Positions 1 through 7,661 are shown, counted from the first letter of the stretch. The stretch: 17,101 nt of DNA from JBEVEP01 sp040512755 (GCA_040512755.1 JBEVEP010000103.1:1-17101); one strand, 5' to 3'. Numbers and translations are program-made. Notes: generated by a model not told the origin, from the letters alone.

Positions 1-354
1 ACCCATGCCGATGCGCCGATGCTGACCATGCGCGACCTTGACTTCTACGACGGGGTCCGCTCCGGCGGGCGCGATACAACGGGCGACATCACCTATATGC
101 CGCTGAACGACGCCGATTTCTCCAACCTGCCGCCGACCGTCATCTTCACGGCCGAGTGCGATCCGCTGTCCTCGGACGGGCAAGCTTACGGAAGCCGTGT
201 GGTCGCGGCGGGCGGCAGAGCCTGGTGGTTCGACGAGCCTGGCCTGGTCCACGGTTATCTGCGCGCAAGGCATTCGGTCGGGCGAGCGCGCACGAGCTTC
301 TCCCGCATCGTCGACGCGGTTCAGGCCCTCGGCAAGGCTGAGTGGCCATTTTGA
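1..354 (+). CDS. Alpha/beta hydrolase (lipase/esterase-like), C-terminal part
   Basis: The reading frame is open from base 1 and ends at TGA 352-354, giving 117 residues; the N-terminal part, including the nucleophile serine, lies outside the window. The fragment carries the last two members of an HSL-type serine hydrolase triad. Asp54 sits in TAECDPLSSDG, the usual 'x-x-E-x-D-P-L' acid loop. His84 sits in GLVHGYLR, the usual 'x-x-H-G-[FY]' loop near the C terminus. The family hydrolyses carboxylic esters, usually of short acyl chains; the substrate here cannot be told. A GC-rich hairpin follows 14 bases after the stop, which fits the end of a transcript. Family assignment is firm. The exact enzyme is unknown. 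Confidence 0.85.
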   Translation, partial: THADAPMLTMRDLDFYDGVRSGGRDTTGDITYMPLNDADFSNLPPTVIFTAECDPLSSDGQAYGSRVVAAGGRAWWFDEPGLVHGYLRARHSVGRARTSFSRIVDAVQALGKAEWPF

Positions 355-367
355 CCTGATCATCACG

Positions 368-390
368 CCCGCGGAGACCACTTCCGCGGG
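368..390 (+). terminator. GC-rich hairpin after the hydrolase gene
   Basis: Arms CCCGCGGA (368-375) and TCCGCGGG (383-390) are a perfect 8-bp inverted repeat with a 7-base loop, starting 14 bases after the stop codon of the upstream hydrolase. There is no T-run after the stem, so it is not a textbook intrinsic terminator. It could help termination or protect the 3' end of the message. Confidence 0.45.
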
Positions 391-731
391 AGAAGTAGGG
401 CGGTTACGCGCCGGACCGATGCATATGGACAGAAGATCCCGGTCAAAACTAGTGTGCGCCTTCTAGTGAGTTGAATAATAAGGGCTTTTTCAAAGCCGGA
501 AAGGGAAGCGGGGCCGGATCTATCCACGCCCCTTCATCTCGTCCGGCGGTTCTGTTTATCTTCACTTGCCGCCGATCTCAGAGTTTTTGCACGCGGAAGG
601 CCCGGCAAGGCGAGCGCCAGGCGAGGATGCGTCCCGGCAATGCTACCGGATCGCCGGCGCATGTCAGCAGAGTCCGGTCAGATGACTGGCTTGTCTGGTA
701 ATTTGATGCCAGCTGGGTCACATTCGACGCG
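391..731. other. Intergenic stretch, no supported gene
   Basis: No convincing gene is visible. The only ORF of note (471-701, + strand, 76 codons) is serine- and arginine-rich, has no ribosome site and resembles no family I know. A small perfect hairpin occurs at 483-497 (GGCTTT / AAAGCC, 3-base loop). At 549-563 there is GTTC-N7-CTTC, one base off the direct-repeat GTTC-N7-GTTC LexA box of alphaproteobacteria; it lies about 170 bp upstream of the SRAP gene, too far for a confident call. No clear sigma-70 promoter for that gene was found. Confidence 0.4.
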
Positions 732-1442
732 ATGTGTAACCTCTACAACATCACCACCACGACCGAGGCACTGCGCCAGTTCACCAAGGCGCTGCGTGAT
801 CGAGGCGGCTGGAACCAGCCCACGCTGGACATTTTTCCGAACGTTCGCGCTCCGGTGGTGCGTGTCGCCAAAGACGGCCAGCGCGAAATCACGATGCTGC
901 AGTGGGGGATGCCGACCCCGCCAGAGCGGGTCAAAGGCAACTACGATCCCGGCACAACGAACATCCGCCAGCCATCCTACTTCCATTGGCGGCAATGGAT
1001 GGGCGTTGAGAACCGGTGCATCGTGCCTGCCACGAGCTTCGCCGAGCCAAGCCCGAGAAAGGATACCAACGGCAAGACACCGAATGTGTGGTTTGCGCTT
1101 GGCGATGACGAGCCGCTGTTTGCCTTTCCCGGGATCTGGACGCGATGGCAGGGCGTCCGCAGGGTGAGGGACGGGCCGGGCGATTTCGAGCTTTTCGGGA
1201 TATTCACCACGAGGCCGAACGCGGTCGTCGCACCAATCCACGACAAGGCCATGCCCGTGATCCTGAGGAGCGAAAAAGAGATCGATACGTGGCTCTCCGC
1301 ACCGGCCGACGAAGCCCTTAAGCTTCAAAGGCCGCTGCCCGACGAGACACTCAAGATCGTGGCGATCACCGAAAAAGAGCGAAACTCACCGGCAGTTTGG
1401 TTCGAAACGGGGGCGCAGCCGCCGCAACTGTCTTCACTCTAA
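732..1442 (+). CDS. yedK: SRAP-domain abasic-site DNA-protein crosslink protein (YedK/HMCES family)
   Basis: This is a 236-residue SRAP protein, close to the usual bacterial length. The family senses abasic sites in single-stranded DNA and shields them by forming a thiazolidine crosslink with the N-terminal Cys, after removal of Met1. The start at 732 is fixed by that chemistry, because the protein must begin Met-Cys. Visible active-site residues are Cys2 (MCNLY), Asn77 (GTTNIR), Glu105 (SFAEP) and His170 (APIHDKAMPVIL). They correspond to Cys2, Asn75, Glu105 and His160 of E. coli YedK. The gene stands alone between a possible terminator and convergent small ORFs. Its N-terminal region has no strong Shine-Dalgarno sequence. 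Older annotations call this family 'SOS response-associated peptidase', but only a degenerate LexA-like site is visible upstream. Confidence 0.95.
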   Translation: MCNLYNITTTTEALRQFTKALRDRGGWNQPTLDIFPNVRAPVVRVAKDGQREITMLQWGMPTPPERVKGNYDPGTTNIRQPSYFHWRQWMGVENRCIVPATSFAEPSPRKDTNGKTPNVWFALGDDEPLFAFPGIWTRWQGVRRVRDGPGDFELFGIFTTRPNAVVAPIHDKAMPVILRSEKEIDTWLSAPADEALKLQRPLPDETLKIVAITEKERNSPAVWFETGAQPPQLSSL

Positions 1443-1520
1443 GCCTTTGTTTTCGCGTCAGGTTCGTCTGACAACCGTTCACGCTTTTGACACGAATACG
1501 CGATCATCAAGGGAAACCGT

Positions 1521-1742
1521 TCAGTTAGGTAGGCTGGGTCGGAGCGACACGCGCGCCAATTTGATAGAGATGCGGTCGGCAGCCCAGCGCATTAGCTGGA
1601 CGTGCTCCTTGGGCAGGACGGTGACGTCCCATCGAATACGCTGCACTGGCCGCTGGTCACCTACTTGGCTGGCGTCGCAAGCCCATGCGATTGCGCCAAG
1701 CAAACCAACGGACAAAACCAGTCCGTGAAAAAACTGCTGCAT
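1521..1742 (-). CDS. Possible small exported protein, 73 aa
   Basis: I do not recognise a family. The ORF starts at ATG 1742 and ends at TGA 1521-1523. Residues 1-22 look like a secretion signal: a short N-region (MQQFFHG), a hydrophobic core (LVLSVGLLGAIAWA), then Cys22. The -3 to -1 residues (A-W-A) would suit signal peptidase I; the Cys is not preceded by a proper lipobox, so a lipoprotein is less likely. The mature part, about 50 residues, has one Trp-Asp-Val-Thr stretch and many Arg/Leu residues. A G-run (GGGGGG) lies about 9 bases upstream of the ATG and might act as a weak ribosome site. It converges on the SRAP gene, 78 bases away. It may be a chance ORF. Confidence 0.35.
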   Translation of the reverse strand: MQQFFHGLVLSVGLLGAIAWACDASQVGDQRPVQRIRWDVTVLPKEHVQLMRWAADRISIKLARVSLRPSLPN

Positions 1743-1771
1743 GGCCTAACCCCCCAAGCCATAAGCGCTTT

Positions 1772-1954
1772 TTAGCGGTTGGTCGTAGCAGCATGGCTAA
1801 CGGCGGCGCCTTTCTTCCGCTTAACGTCACCAATCAGTGAACGCGCCGAAGAAAAAGCGAACTTGAGGCCGCTGGCTATGGGTTCCTTGACATTCCAGGC
1901 ACATCCTTGCTGAGCCCTTGTTTTCTCAGAAAGGCGATGTGATGATGCAATCAT
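1772..1954 (-). CDS. Doubtful 60-aa ORF one base after the zinc-ribbon gene
   Basis: This ORF starts at ATG 1954, one base after the TGA (1956-1958) of the zinc-ribbon gene, so translational coupling is conceivable. The product is basic and polar, with no recognised motif, signal peptide or membrane segment. Third codon positions are roughly half A/T, unlike the GC-rich third positions of the confident genes nearby, which argues against real coding. It is listed only because of the tight spacing. Confidence 0.18.
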   Translation of the reverse strand: MIASSHRLSEKTRAQQGCAWNVKEPIASGLKFAFSSARSLIGDVKRKKGAAVSHAATTNR

Positions 1955-1955
1955 T

Positions 1956-2240
1956 TCAAAGCTTTATCGGCATGAGAGCCCAGACATGCAGTTTGGGCGG
2001 ACGGTCGATATCGATAAGCATCGTCTTGACGGTGACGTCTTTCCGGCCACAGCGGCTGCAGACAAACCGGATACTTTCCAGCGGCCGGTTGAACCCGCAG
2101 ACTTTCGCCAGTTCGCTTGCCTTGTGGTGGCCGATCTTCCGGCAATGGCGACATTCCACCTCGAGCAGCGCCCCGTGGCGTGCTGCCCGGCCAACACTAT
2201 CCATCGGACCAGCCACGTGTCCCGTCTCCGCTCGCAGCAT
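1956..2240 (-). CDS. Small four-cysteine zinc-ribbon protein, 94 aa
   Basis: From ATG 2240 the product has 94 residues, with paired cysteines C30-x2-C33 (ECRHCRK) and C61-x2-C64 (VCSRCGR) separated by 27 residues. This is the spacing of a zinc ribbon. Such domains bind one structural Zn and usually contact nucleic acid or protein. I do not know the specific family or partner. The frame stays open upstream to a TTG at 2321, but the added residues look non-coding. A good promoter (2247-2276) predicts transcription starting exactly at the A of ATG 2240, and no Shine-Dalgarno precedes that ATG, so the message may be leaderless. The C-terminal part (TVKTMLIDIDRPPKLHVW) reads like compact beta structure. 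It is transcribed away from the ABC operon end. Confidence 0.65.
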   Translation of the reverse strand: MLRAETGHVAGPMDSVGRAARHGALLEVECRHCRKIGHHKASELAKVCGFNRPLESIRFVCSRCGRKDVTVKTMLIDIDRPPKLHVWALMPIKL

Positions 2241-2246
2241 GTAAAC

Positions 2247-2276
2247 AAGATAGGAAGATATGCCTCGCCGAGTCAA
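2247..2276 (-). promoter_or_regulatory. Sigma-70-type promoter for the zinc-ribbon gene
   Basis: On the minus strand, TTGACT (2276-2271) and TATCTT (2252-2247) are separated by 18 bp; read with CTATCT as the -10 the spacing is 17 bp. This resembles the rhizobial housekeeping consensus (CTTGAC, about 17 bp, CTATAT). Counting 7 bases from the end of the -10 places +1 at 2240, the first base of the proposed start codon. Confidence 0.5.
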
Positions 2277-2367
2277 TGGTGGGCGAACGATTTTGTTTCT
2301 GCTTTGTTCTGATTGAGACAAGCGGATCAGACTGGAAGGACCCGGAAATGATTCGCTCTGGCTGGTC

Positions 2368-4041
2368 TCAGTTCCCCGCGCTTTCCATGCGCCGCGATTT
2401 GATCGCGTGTTCGAGCCAGCCGATCTCCATTTCTGGGACAGAGGATAGGAGCAGATCGGTGTAGGCGTCGAAGGGAGGGGTCAGAACCTCGCTCTTCGGG
2501 CCGTATCGGACGACCTCGCCGCGGAACATGACCGCGATAGAGTCGGCGATCGACTTCACCGTCGCGAGATCGTGGGTGATGAAGATATAGGCGACCCCTT
2601 CTTCCGCCTGGAGTTCGAGCAGAAGTTTGAGGATTCCGTTTGCCACCAGCGGATCAAGCGCGCTCGTCACCTCGTCGCAAATGATGAGCTTGGGCTTGGC
2701 GGCAAGTGCGCGCGCGATGCAGACACGCTGCTTCTGGCCTCCGGAAAGCTCGGCCGGGTAGCGGTCGACGAAGCCCTTGCCCATTTCGATCTTGTCGAGC
2801 AGTTCCGCAACGCGCGCGTCGCGTTCCTTGCCGCGCATGCCGAAGTAGAATTCGAGCGGCCGCCCGATGATGGTCGCGATCGTCTGCCGCGGATTCATGG
2901 CGACATCGGCCATCTGATAGATCATCTGCAATTGCCGCAAATCGTCCTTGGTGCGGTCGGCAAGGCGCCTCGGCAGGTCGCGGCCGGCGAAGTTCACGCT
3001 GCCCTGTTCTGGTGGTAGAAGGCCGGTAATGGCGCGCGCCAGGGTCGATTTGCCGGACCCGGACTCGCCGACGACGGCAAGAGTGTGGCCGGGATCGACC
3101 TCGACCGAAACGTCCTTCAGAACCTTGATGGCGCCGCCGCCGTAAGCCGCCGTGACATTCTTGACCGAAAGCACCGGCTGGGGACCGGGTTTCTTCTCCC
3201 GATGGTCGATGTGGTGGACGGAGACCAGGGCGGCCGTGTACTTCTCGCGCGGCTCATGGATGATCTGCCGGGTTGAGCCATATTCGACGAGCTTGCCGTG
3301 GCGCAGCACCATGATGTCGTCGGCGACCTGGGCGACGACGGCAAGATCATGCGTGATGTAGAGCGCAGCCACGCCCGTATCGCGAATGGCTTCCTTGATC
3401 GCTGCGAGCACATCGATCTGCGTGGTCACGTCGAGCGCGGTGGTTGGCTCGTCGAAGACAATCAGGTCGGGCTCCGAACAGAGCGCCATCGCCGTCATGG
3501 CGCGCTGGAGCTGCCCTCCCGAGACCTGATGCGGGAAGCGTTGGCCAAAATTCTGCGAGTCGGGCAGGCCGAGCTTTCTGAACAGGCCGACAGCGCGCTT
3601 CTCAGCTTCAGCGCGCTTGGCGACACCGTGTTCCAGCGTAGCCTCGACGATCTGATCCATCAGGCGGTGCGCGGGGTTGAAGGCGGCCGCAGCCGACTGC
3701 GCTACATAGCAGACCTCGTTACCACGCAGCCTGCGGAGGCCCTGGATGCCTCCCTTCAGGATATCGCGTCCGTTCAGTATGACCTCACCGCCCGTGATCC
3801 TGACGCCGCCTCGTCCATAGCCCATGGACGAGAGGCCGATGGTGGATTTGCCCGCGCCGGACTCGCCGATAAGCCCGAGCACCTTGCCGCGCTGGAGCTT
3901 CAGCGAAACGCGATCGACGATCGTGACCTTGTGCGGCGCGGCGCCCGGCGGATAGACCGTGGCCTCGATCTTGAGGTCGCGCATTTCAAGCAGTGTGCCG
4001 CCTTCGCTGGTCGCGCGTCTTCGGGAGACTTCCCTAGCCAT
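2368..4041 (-). CDS. Oligopeptide-type ABC transporter, fused double ATPase subunit
   Basis: This 557-residue cytoplasmic protein powers the importer and carries two complete ATPase domains, equivalent to DppD and DppF joined. Domain 1 has Walker A GESGAGKST (59-67), signature SGGQ (174-177), Walker B LIVFDEP and switch His231. Domain 2 has GESGSGKST (325-333), LSGGQ (432-436), LIICDE and His490. Both nucleotide sites look intact. A GTG two codons upstream (4047) is an alternative start, but ATG 4041 is 8 bases from GGGAGG, the better spacing. The gene overlaps the permease upstream by 8 bases and is last in its operon. An imperfect inverted repeat (2315-2369) overlaps its end, but no clear terminator was found. 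Substrate cannot be read from the ATPase. Confidence 0.95.
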   Translation of the reverse strand: MAREVSRRRATSEGGTLLEMRDLKIEATVYPPGAAPHKVTIVDRVSLKLQRGKVLGLIGESGAGKSTIGLSSMGYGRGGVRITGGEVILNGRDILKGGIQGLRRLRGNEVCYVAQSAAAAFNPAHRLMDQIVEATLEHGVAKRAEAEKRAVGLFRKLGLPDSQNFGQRFPHQVSGGQLQRAMTAMALCSEPDLIVFDEPTTALDVTTQIDVLAAIKEAIRDTGVAALYITHDLAVVAQVADDIMVLRHGKLVEYGSTRQIIHEPREKYTAALVSVHHIDHREKKPGPQPVLSVKNVTAAYGGGAIKVLKDVSVEVDPGHTLAVVGESGSGKSTLARAITGLLPPEQGSVNFAGRDLPRRLADRTKDDLRQLQMIYQMADVAMNPRQTIATIIGRPLEFYFGMRGKERDARVAELLDKIEMGKGFVDRYPAELSGGQKQRVCIARALAAKPKLIICDEVTSALDPLVANGILKLLLELQAEEGVAYIFITHDLATVKSIADSIAVMFRGEVVRYGPKSEVLTPPFDAYTDLLLSSVPEMEIGWLEHAIKSRRMESAGN

Positions 4042-4864
4042 TGCCACGGCCTCCCTTGATGTCGGTGGTGCGGTTGAGGATCCAGTCCGCGACCAGGTTC
4101 ACTGAGATGGCGAGCGCGGCGATTGCGGCGGCTGGAATGAGTGCGGCAGGGATGCCGAAGACGATACCGTCCTTGTTCTCCTTGACCATGCCGCCCCAGT
4201 CGGCCTGAGGCGGCTGCACGCCAAGGCCGAGGAAGGAGAGTGCGGAAAGGAAGAGCACGGCGTAGATAAAACGCAAGCCGAGTTCCGAGACGAGCGGCGA
4301 CAACGCATTGGGCAGGATTTCGCGGAAGATGATCCAGCCAGTACCTTCGCCTCGCAATTTAGCGGCTTCGACGAAGTCCATCACGTTGATATCGACCGCG
4401 ACGGCGCGTGAAAGCCGGTAAACCCGGGTCGAATCGAGGATGCCCATCACCAGGATCAGCGTGAGGAGGGTGGTTGGCAGCACCGACAGCACGACAAGGC
4501 CGAAGATCAGGGTTGGGACCGCCATCAGGAGATCGACGAAACGCGACATCAGCGTATCGAACCAGCCGCCGACAACGGCGGCAGTAAAGCCGAGCACGGA
4601 GCCAAGGATGAAGGAGATCGCCGTCGCCACCGCCGCGATAAAGATCGTGGTTCGCGCGCCATAGATCATGCGGGAGAGCAGGTCGCGGCCAAGATTGTCG
4701 GTGCCCAGCCAATGCCCCGCCGACATCGGCTCCCAGACATCGCCGACGATCTCGTCCATGGGAAATGGCGAGACGAGAGGTGCGAAAATCGCGACAAACA
4801 GGAAGAGGCTGCTGAAGATCAGGCCGATCCAGGCACCCAGCGGAATGCGACCGATATCAAGCAT
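4034..4864 (-). CDS. Oligopeptide-type ABC transporter permease (DppC/OppC family)
   Basis: This inner-membrane permease has 276 residues. The N-terminal helix (about 12-32) is followed by a short periplasmic segment with HWLGTDNLGRDLLSRMIYGAR, characteristic of the DppC/OppC branch. Further hydrophobic spans include about 75-98, 115-140 and the C-terminal region. The EAA loop that docks on the ATPase reads EAAKLRGEGTGW...ILPNALSP. Start ATG 4864 has GAGG upstream and lies 6 bases after the stop of the DppB-like gene; the 3' end overlaps the ATPase gene by 8 bases. This implies translational coupling and equal output of the membrane and ATPase parts. It pairs with the DppB-like permease to form the channel. 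Confidence 0.93.
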   Translation of the reverse strand: MLDIGRIPLGAWIGLIFSSLFLFVAIFAPLVSPFPMDEIVGDVWEPMSAGHWLGTDNLGRDLLSRMIYGARTTIFIAAVATAISFILGSVLGFTAAVVGGWFDTLMSRFVDLLMAVPTLIFGLVVLSVLPTTLLTLILVMGILDSTRVYRLSRAVAVDINVMDFVEAAKLRGEGTGWIIFREILPNALSPLVSELGLRFIYAVLFLSALSFLGLGVQPPQADWGGMVKENKDGIVFGIPAALIPAAAIAALAISVNLVADWILNRTTDIKGGRGNG

Positions 4865-4870
4865 GCGCCC

Positions 4871-5830
4871 TCATTTCGGATGCCTGAGACGCGGATTGGC
4901 GACGATTGCCGCAATGTCCGCAACGATATTCAGTCCGATATACACTGCTGCGAAGATCAGTCCGCAAGCCTGGACAACGGGAACGTCGCGCTTGAAGACA
5001 TGGTCGACCAGATATTGCCCCATGCCCGGATAGACGAAGATGACCTCGACCACGACCACCCCGACAACGAGGAAGGCAAGGTTGAGCATCACCACATTGA
5101 TGATCGGGGCGATGGCGTTCGGGAAGGCGTGGCGGCGGATGATCTCAATGGGACGCAGGCCCTTGAGTTCGGCAGTCTCGATATAGGCCGACTGCATGAC
5201 GTTGAGGATCGCGGCGCGCGTCATGCGCATCATATGGGCGAACACGACGAAGGTGAGCGCGAGCGCAGGCAGCGCGATGGCCTTCATGCGATCGGCGAAG
5301 GCCATGCCGTCATAGACTGTGGAGACGCTCGGCAGCCACTGCAGCTTCACGGCGACGAAATAGATCAGCAAGTAGCCGATGAAGAACTCCGGAAGCGATG
5401 TCGAAGCGAGCGCGATGCCCGAGATCACCTTGTCGATCACCCCGTTCCGATAGCGCACGGCAATGAGGCCCATGGCGATCGCGAGCGGGATGGAGATGAT
5501 CGCCGCCCAGAAGGCGAGGAAAAGTGTGTTCCAGAGCCGACCGCCGAGCGTGTCCGCAATCGGCTGCCGGCTGGACAAGGCGGTACCGAGGTCGCCGGTC
5601 AAAATGCCGCCGAGCCATCTGAAGTAGCGGACATAGGCGGGATCGTTGAGGCCAAGTTCCTCGCGCAGAGTGGCAAGCGACTGCGGTGTTGCCGACTGAC
5701 CGAGGATCGCCTGGGCAACATCCCCTGGGAGAATCTGCGTCCCGACGAAGATCAGAACCGAAACGGCAAAAAGGAGAAGTAGGCCCAGCGCGACGCGCTG
5801 GGCCACCAGTTTCATAATGGGTGTGGACAT
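4871..5830 (-). CDS. Oligopeptide-type ABC transporter permease (DppB/OppB family)
   Basis: This is a 319-residue inner-membrane permease of the usual DppB length. A hydrophobic helix at about 12-30 (VALGLLLLFAVSVLIFVGTQ) precedes ILPGDVAQAILG, the typical 'LPGDP' periplasmic motif of the family. The EAA-type loop reads ETAELKGLRPIEII...FPNAIAP. The C terminus has YPGMGQYLVD, also typical. It follows the binding-protein gene by 13 bases. The start is not fully settled. ATG 5830 has GGAG directly against it. ATG 5815 (residue 6, MKLVAQRV) has the same GGAG 15 bases upstream. Neither spacing is ideal. It forms the translocation pore with the DppC-like partner. Confidence 0.93.
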   Translation of the reverse strand: MSTPIMKLVAQRVALGLLLLFAVSVLIFVGTQILPGDVAQAILGQSATPQSLATLREELGLNDPAYVRYFRWLGGILTGDLGTALSSRQPIADTLGGRLWNTLFLAFWAAIISIPLAIAMGLIAVRYRNGVIDKVISGIALASTSLPEFFIGYLLIYFVAVKLQWLPSVSTVYDGMAFADRMKAIALPALALTFVVFAHMMRMTRAAILNVMQSAYIETAELKGLRPIEIIRRHAFPNAIAPIINVVMLNLAFLVVGVVVVEVIFVYPGMGQYLVDHVFKRDVPVVQACGLIFAAVYIGLNIVADIAAIVANPRLRHPK

Positions 5831-5843
5831 CTCCGCAAAGAGC

Positions 5844-7406
5844 TCACGCTTCGAGCCAGCATTTCGACAAAGCGTAGCCGTTCATCAGTTCCTGGTGCGG
5901 GTCATCGATCCATCCGCCGATCTTGGGACCGGTCGCGTCGATGACCTGGTTGAACATCGGCAGAATAAGCCCGCCCTCGTCCCTGACGACAACCGCCATG
6001 TCCCGATACAAGGCCTTGCGCTTATCCTGGTCGAGCTCGGCGCGCGCAGCGATCACCATTTTGTCGAAGTCCGGGCGCAGGAAGCGGGTGTCGTTCCATT
6101 CCGACGAAGAAAGATAGGCCGTCGAATACATCTGGTCCTGGGTCGAACGCCCACCCCAATACGATGTCGAGAACGGCTGCTTGTTCCAGACTTCCGTCCA
6201 ATACCCATCGCCCGGCTCCCGTTTGATCTCGATGGTGATGCCCGCCTTGGCGCAGCTTTGCTGGTAGAGCTGAGCTGCATCGACAGCGCCCGGAAAAGCG
6301 ACCTCGGAGGTTCTAAGCAGGACCGGACCGCTATGGCCGGATTTCTGATAGTGGAACTTGGCCTTTTCGGGATCGAACTTTCGCTGCTCAATGTCATCCG
6401 GGAAGAGCGGATAGGTCGTATTGATGGGGAAATCGTTCCCCAGGCTCCCATAACCTCTCAGGATCTTGTCGAGCATCTCCTCGCGGTCCATTGCAAATTT
6501 CAACGCCATCCGCAGGTCGTTGTTGTCAAAGGGCGCGGTATTGCAATGCATGATGAAAACATACTGGCCAGGACCCGAGGTGGTGTGGATCGTGACGCCT
6601 GGAACGCGCTTGATCAGGTCGACGATCTTTGGCTCGACCCGGTTGATCATGTGGACCTGGCCGGCCTGTAAGGCCGAGGTCCGCGCAGTGGCGTCGTTGA
6701 TGACGATGATTTCCACCTGATCCGCATGGGCCAGCTTGTCGGCCTGCCAGTAGTTGGCAAAACGCTCGCCGCCGTGTCGCACGCCGGGCTCGTTCACAGT
6801 GATTTTGTAAGGCCCGGCCCCAATGCCGGCAGTCGGATCGTCCTTGCCGCCATTGGGCTGGACGACGAGGTGATAGTCGCTCAGAATGTACGGCAGGTCG
6901 GCATTTGGCTCCTTCAAGGTCAGGATCACTTCCTTGCCGCTGGCCTTGATGCTCTGGACGCCCCTCATATATCCGAGGGCACCGGATTTTGCCTTTTCGT
7001 CCGAGTGGCGCTCGAGTGTTGCGGCCACATCCTCGGCAGTTACCGTCTTGCCGTTGTGGAACTCGACGCCGTCGCGGACCTTCAGCGTCCAGGTCTTGGC
7101 GTCGTCCGAGGCGCCGATCTCCTCCGCGATTCGGTATTCCAGACCTCCGTCGGGCGCCAATTCAACGATCATTTCGCCCCATTGCTTGGAGAATATTTGA
7201 GGCACCTGGGTGAGGATGAGGGCCGGATCGAGGCTATTGGTAGACTCTCCGCCGACCACGCCGGCCTTCAATAAGCCGCCCTTCACTGGGCCTGCAGCCT
7301 TGGCAGCACCGGCAAGAAGCGAATTGGCGAACGTGGCGGTAACGCCTAGCGCGGCTGCCCGCCCCAGAAAATCGCGCCGGCTCAGCTTGCCGGAACTCAA
7401 GCTCAT
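5844..7406 (-). CDS. Tat-exported family 5 extracellular solute-binding protein
   Basis: This 520-residue periplasmic binding protein of the DppA/OppA family (SBP family 5) captures the substrate for the importer that follows. Residues 9-15 (SRRDFLG) are a twin-arginine motif, followed by a hydrophobic stretch and an A-K-A cleavage site near residue 37, so export is by the Tat system in folded form. Family hallmarks include EEIGASDDAKTWTLKVRDGV...FHNGKTVTAEDV and DLRMALKFAMDREEML. Start ATG 7406 is chosen because the Tat signal begins right after it; GAGGA lies 13 bases upstream, rather far. The frame is open upstream to 7643, but that extension has no signal features. Family 5 proteins bind peptides, opines, glycosides or other solutes. 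The ligand is unknown. Confidence 0.94.
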   Translation of the reverse strand: MSLSSGKLSRRDFLGRAAALGVTATFANSLLAGAAKAAGPVKGGLLKAGVVGGESTNSLDPALILTQVPQIFSKQWGEMIVELAPDGGLEYRIAEEIGASDDAKTWTLKVRDGVEFHNGKTVTAEDVAATLERHSDEKAKSGALGYMRGVQSIKASGKEVILTLKEPNADLPYILSDYHLVVQPNGGKDDPTAGIGAGPYKITVNEPGVRHGGERFANYWQADKLAHADQVEIIVINDATARTSALQAGQVHMINRVEPKIVDLIKRVPGVTIHTTSGPGQYVFIMHCNTAPFDNNDLRMALKFAMDREEMLDKILRGYGSLGNDFPINTTYPLFPDDIEQRKFDPEKAKFHYQKSGHSGPVLLRTSEVAFPGAVDAAQLYQQSCAKAGITIEIKREPGDGYWTEVWNKQPFSTSYWGGRSTQDQMYSTAYLSSSEWNDTRFLRPDFDKMVIAARAELDQDKRKALYRDMAVVVRDEGGLILPMFNQVIDATGPKIGGWIDDPHQELMNGYALSKCWLEA

Positions 7407-7661
7407 TGGACATCGGTGTTCCTCACACTGTGGTTTCGCCGGTAACGCCCGGCTGTTTGTTTGGGCGAATATTGAACGCAAGCCAAAGGCTGCGGCAAGA
7501 CCGAAAGCGACATTCCGTGGCGTAAATCGTGTGTCGCTATTGGACCAATCGCGAAGGCTGGAGGAAAGCGCCCGATTTTCGGAATCAGTCCTCTGCCGTA
7601 GCTTTTTGATTTTCGGCGGCGCGCAGTCCCAAAACCGGCGCACATTTTTGGGCGCGCCGCT
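7407..7661 (-). other. 255-bp spacer between hydrolase and binding-protein genes
   Basis: This is the only long gap in the hydrolase-importer cassette. It holds the hairpin at 7616-7660 next to the hydrolase stop and then about 200 bases of leader before the binding-protein gene. A weak promoter candidate on the minus strand pairs CTTGCC (7499-7494) with CAATAT (7474-7469), spaced 19 bp, two more than the rhizobial optimum. A 104-codon ORF spanning this gap (7403-7717) overlaps both neighbours out of frame and is not credible. Confidence 0.4.
7616..7660 (-). terminator. Strong two-part hairpin just after the hydrolase stop codon
   Basis: The outer stem pairs GCGGCGCG (7616-7623) with CGCGCCGC (7653-7660). 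After a 4-base bulge (7624-7627), the inner stem pairs CCCAAAA (7628-7634) with TTTTGGG (7646-7652), around an 11-base loop. In the minus-strand message it begins one base after the hydrolase TAA (7662-7664). The sequence that follows is A-rich rather than U-rich, so it is not a classic intrinsic terminator. A processing or stabilising element, or partial termination, fits as well. Confidence 0.55.

Noticed and set aside
2241..2321. N-terminal extension of the zinc-ribbon gene from TTG 2321
   Set aside because: The extension would include the promoter for ATG 2240 and reads as low-quality coding sequence.
2315..2369. Imperfect inverted repeat (GAGAC/GTCTC and AGCG/CGCT) at the end of the ATPase gene
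   Set aside because: Arms are short and interrupted, the loop is long and there is no T-run, so it is not a supportable terminator.
4712..5782. Long + strand ORF (356 codons) opposite the two permease genes
   Set aside because: It is antisense to genes with clear family motifs, and its product is Asp/His/Arg-rich with no recognisable domain. Such shadows are common in GC-rich coding DNA.
7407..7643. N-terminal extension of the binding protein to 7643
   Set aside because: It would bury the twin-arginine signal 80 residues inside the protein, so ATG 7406 is the real start.
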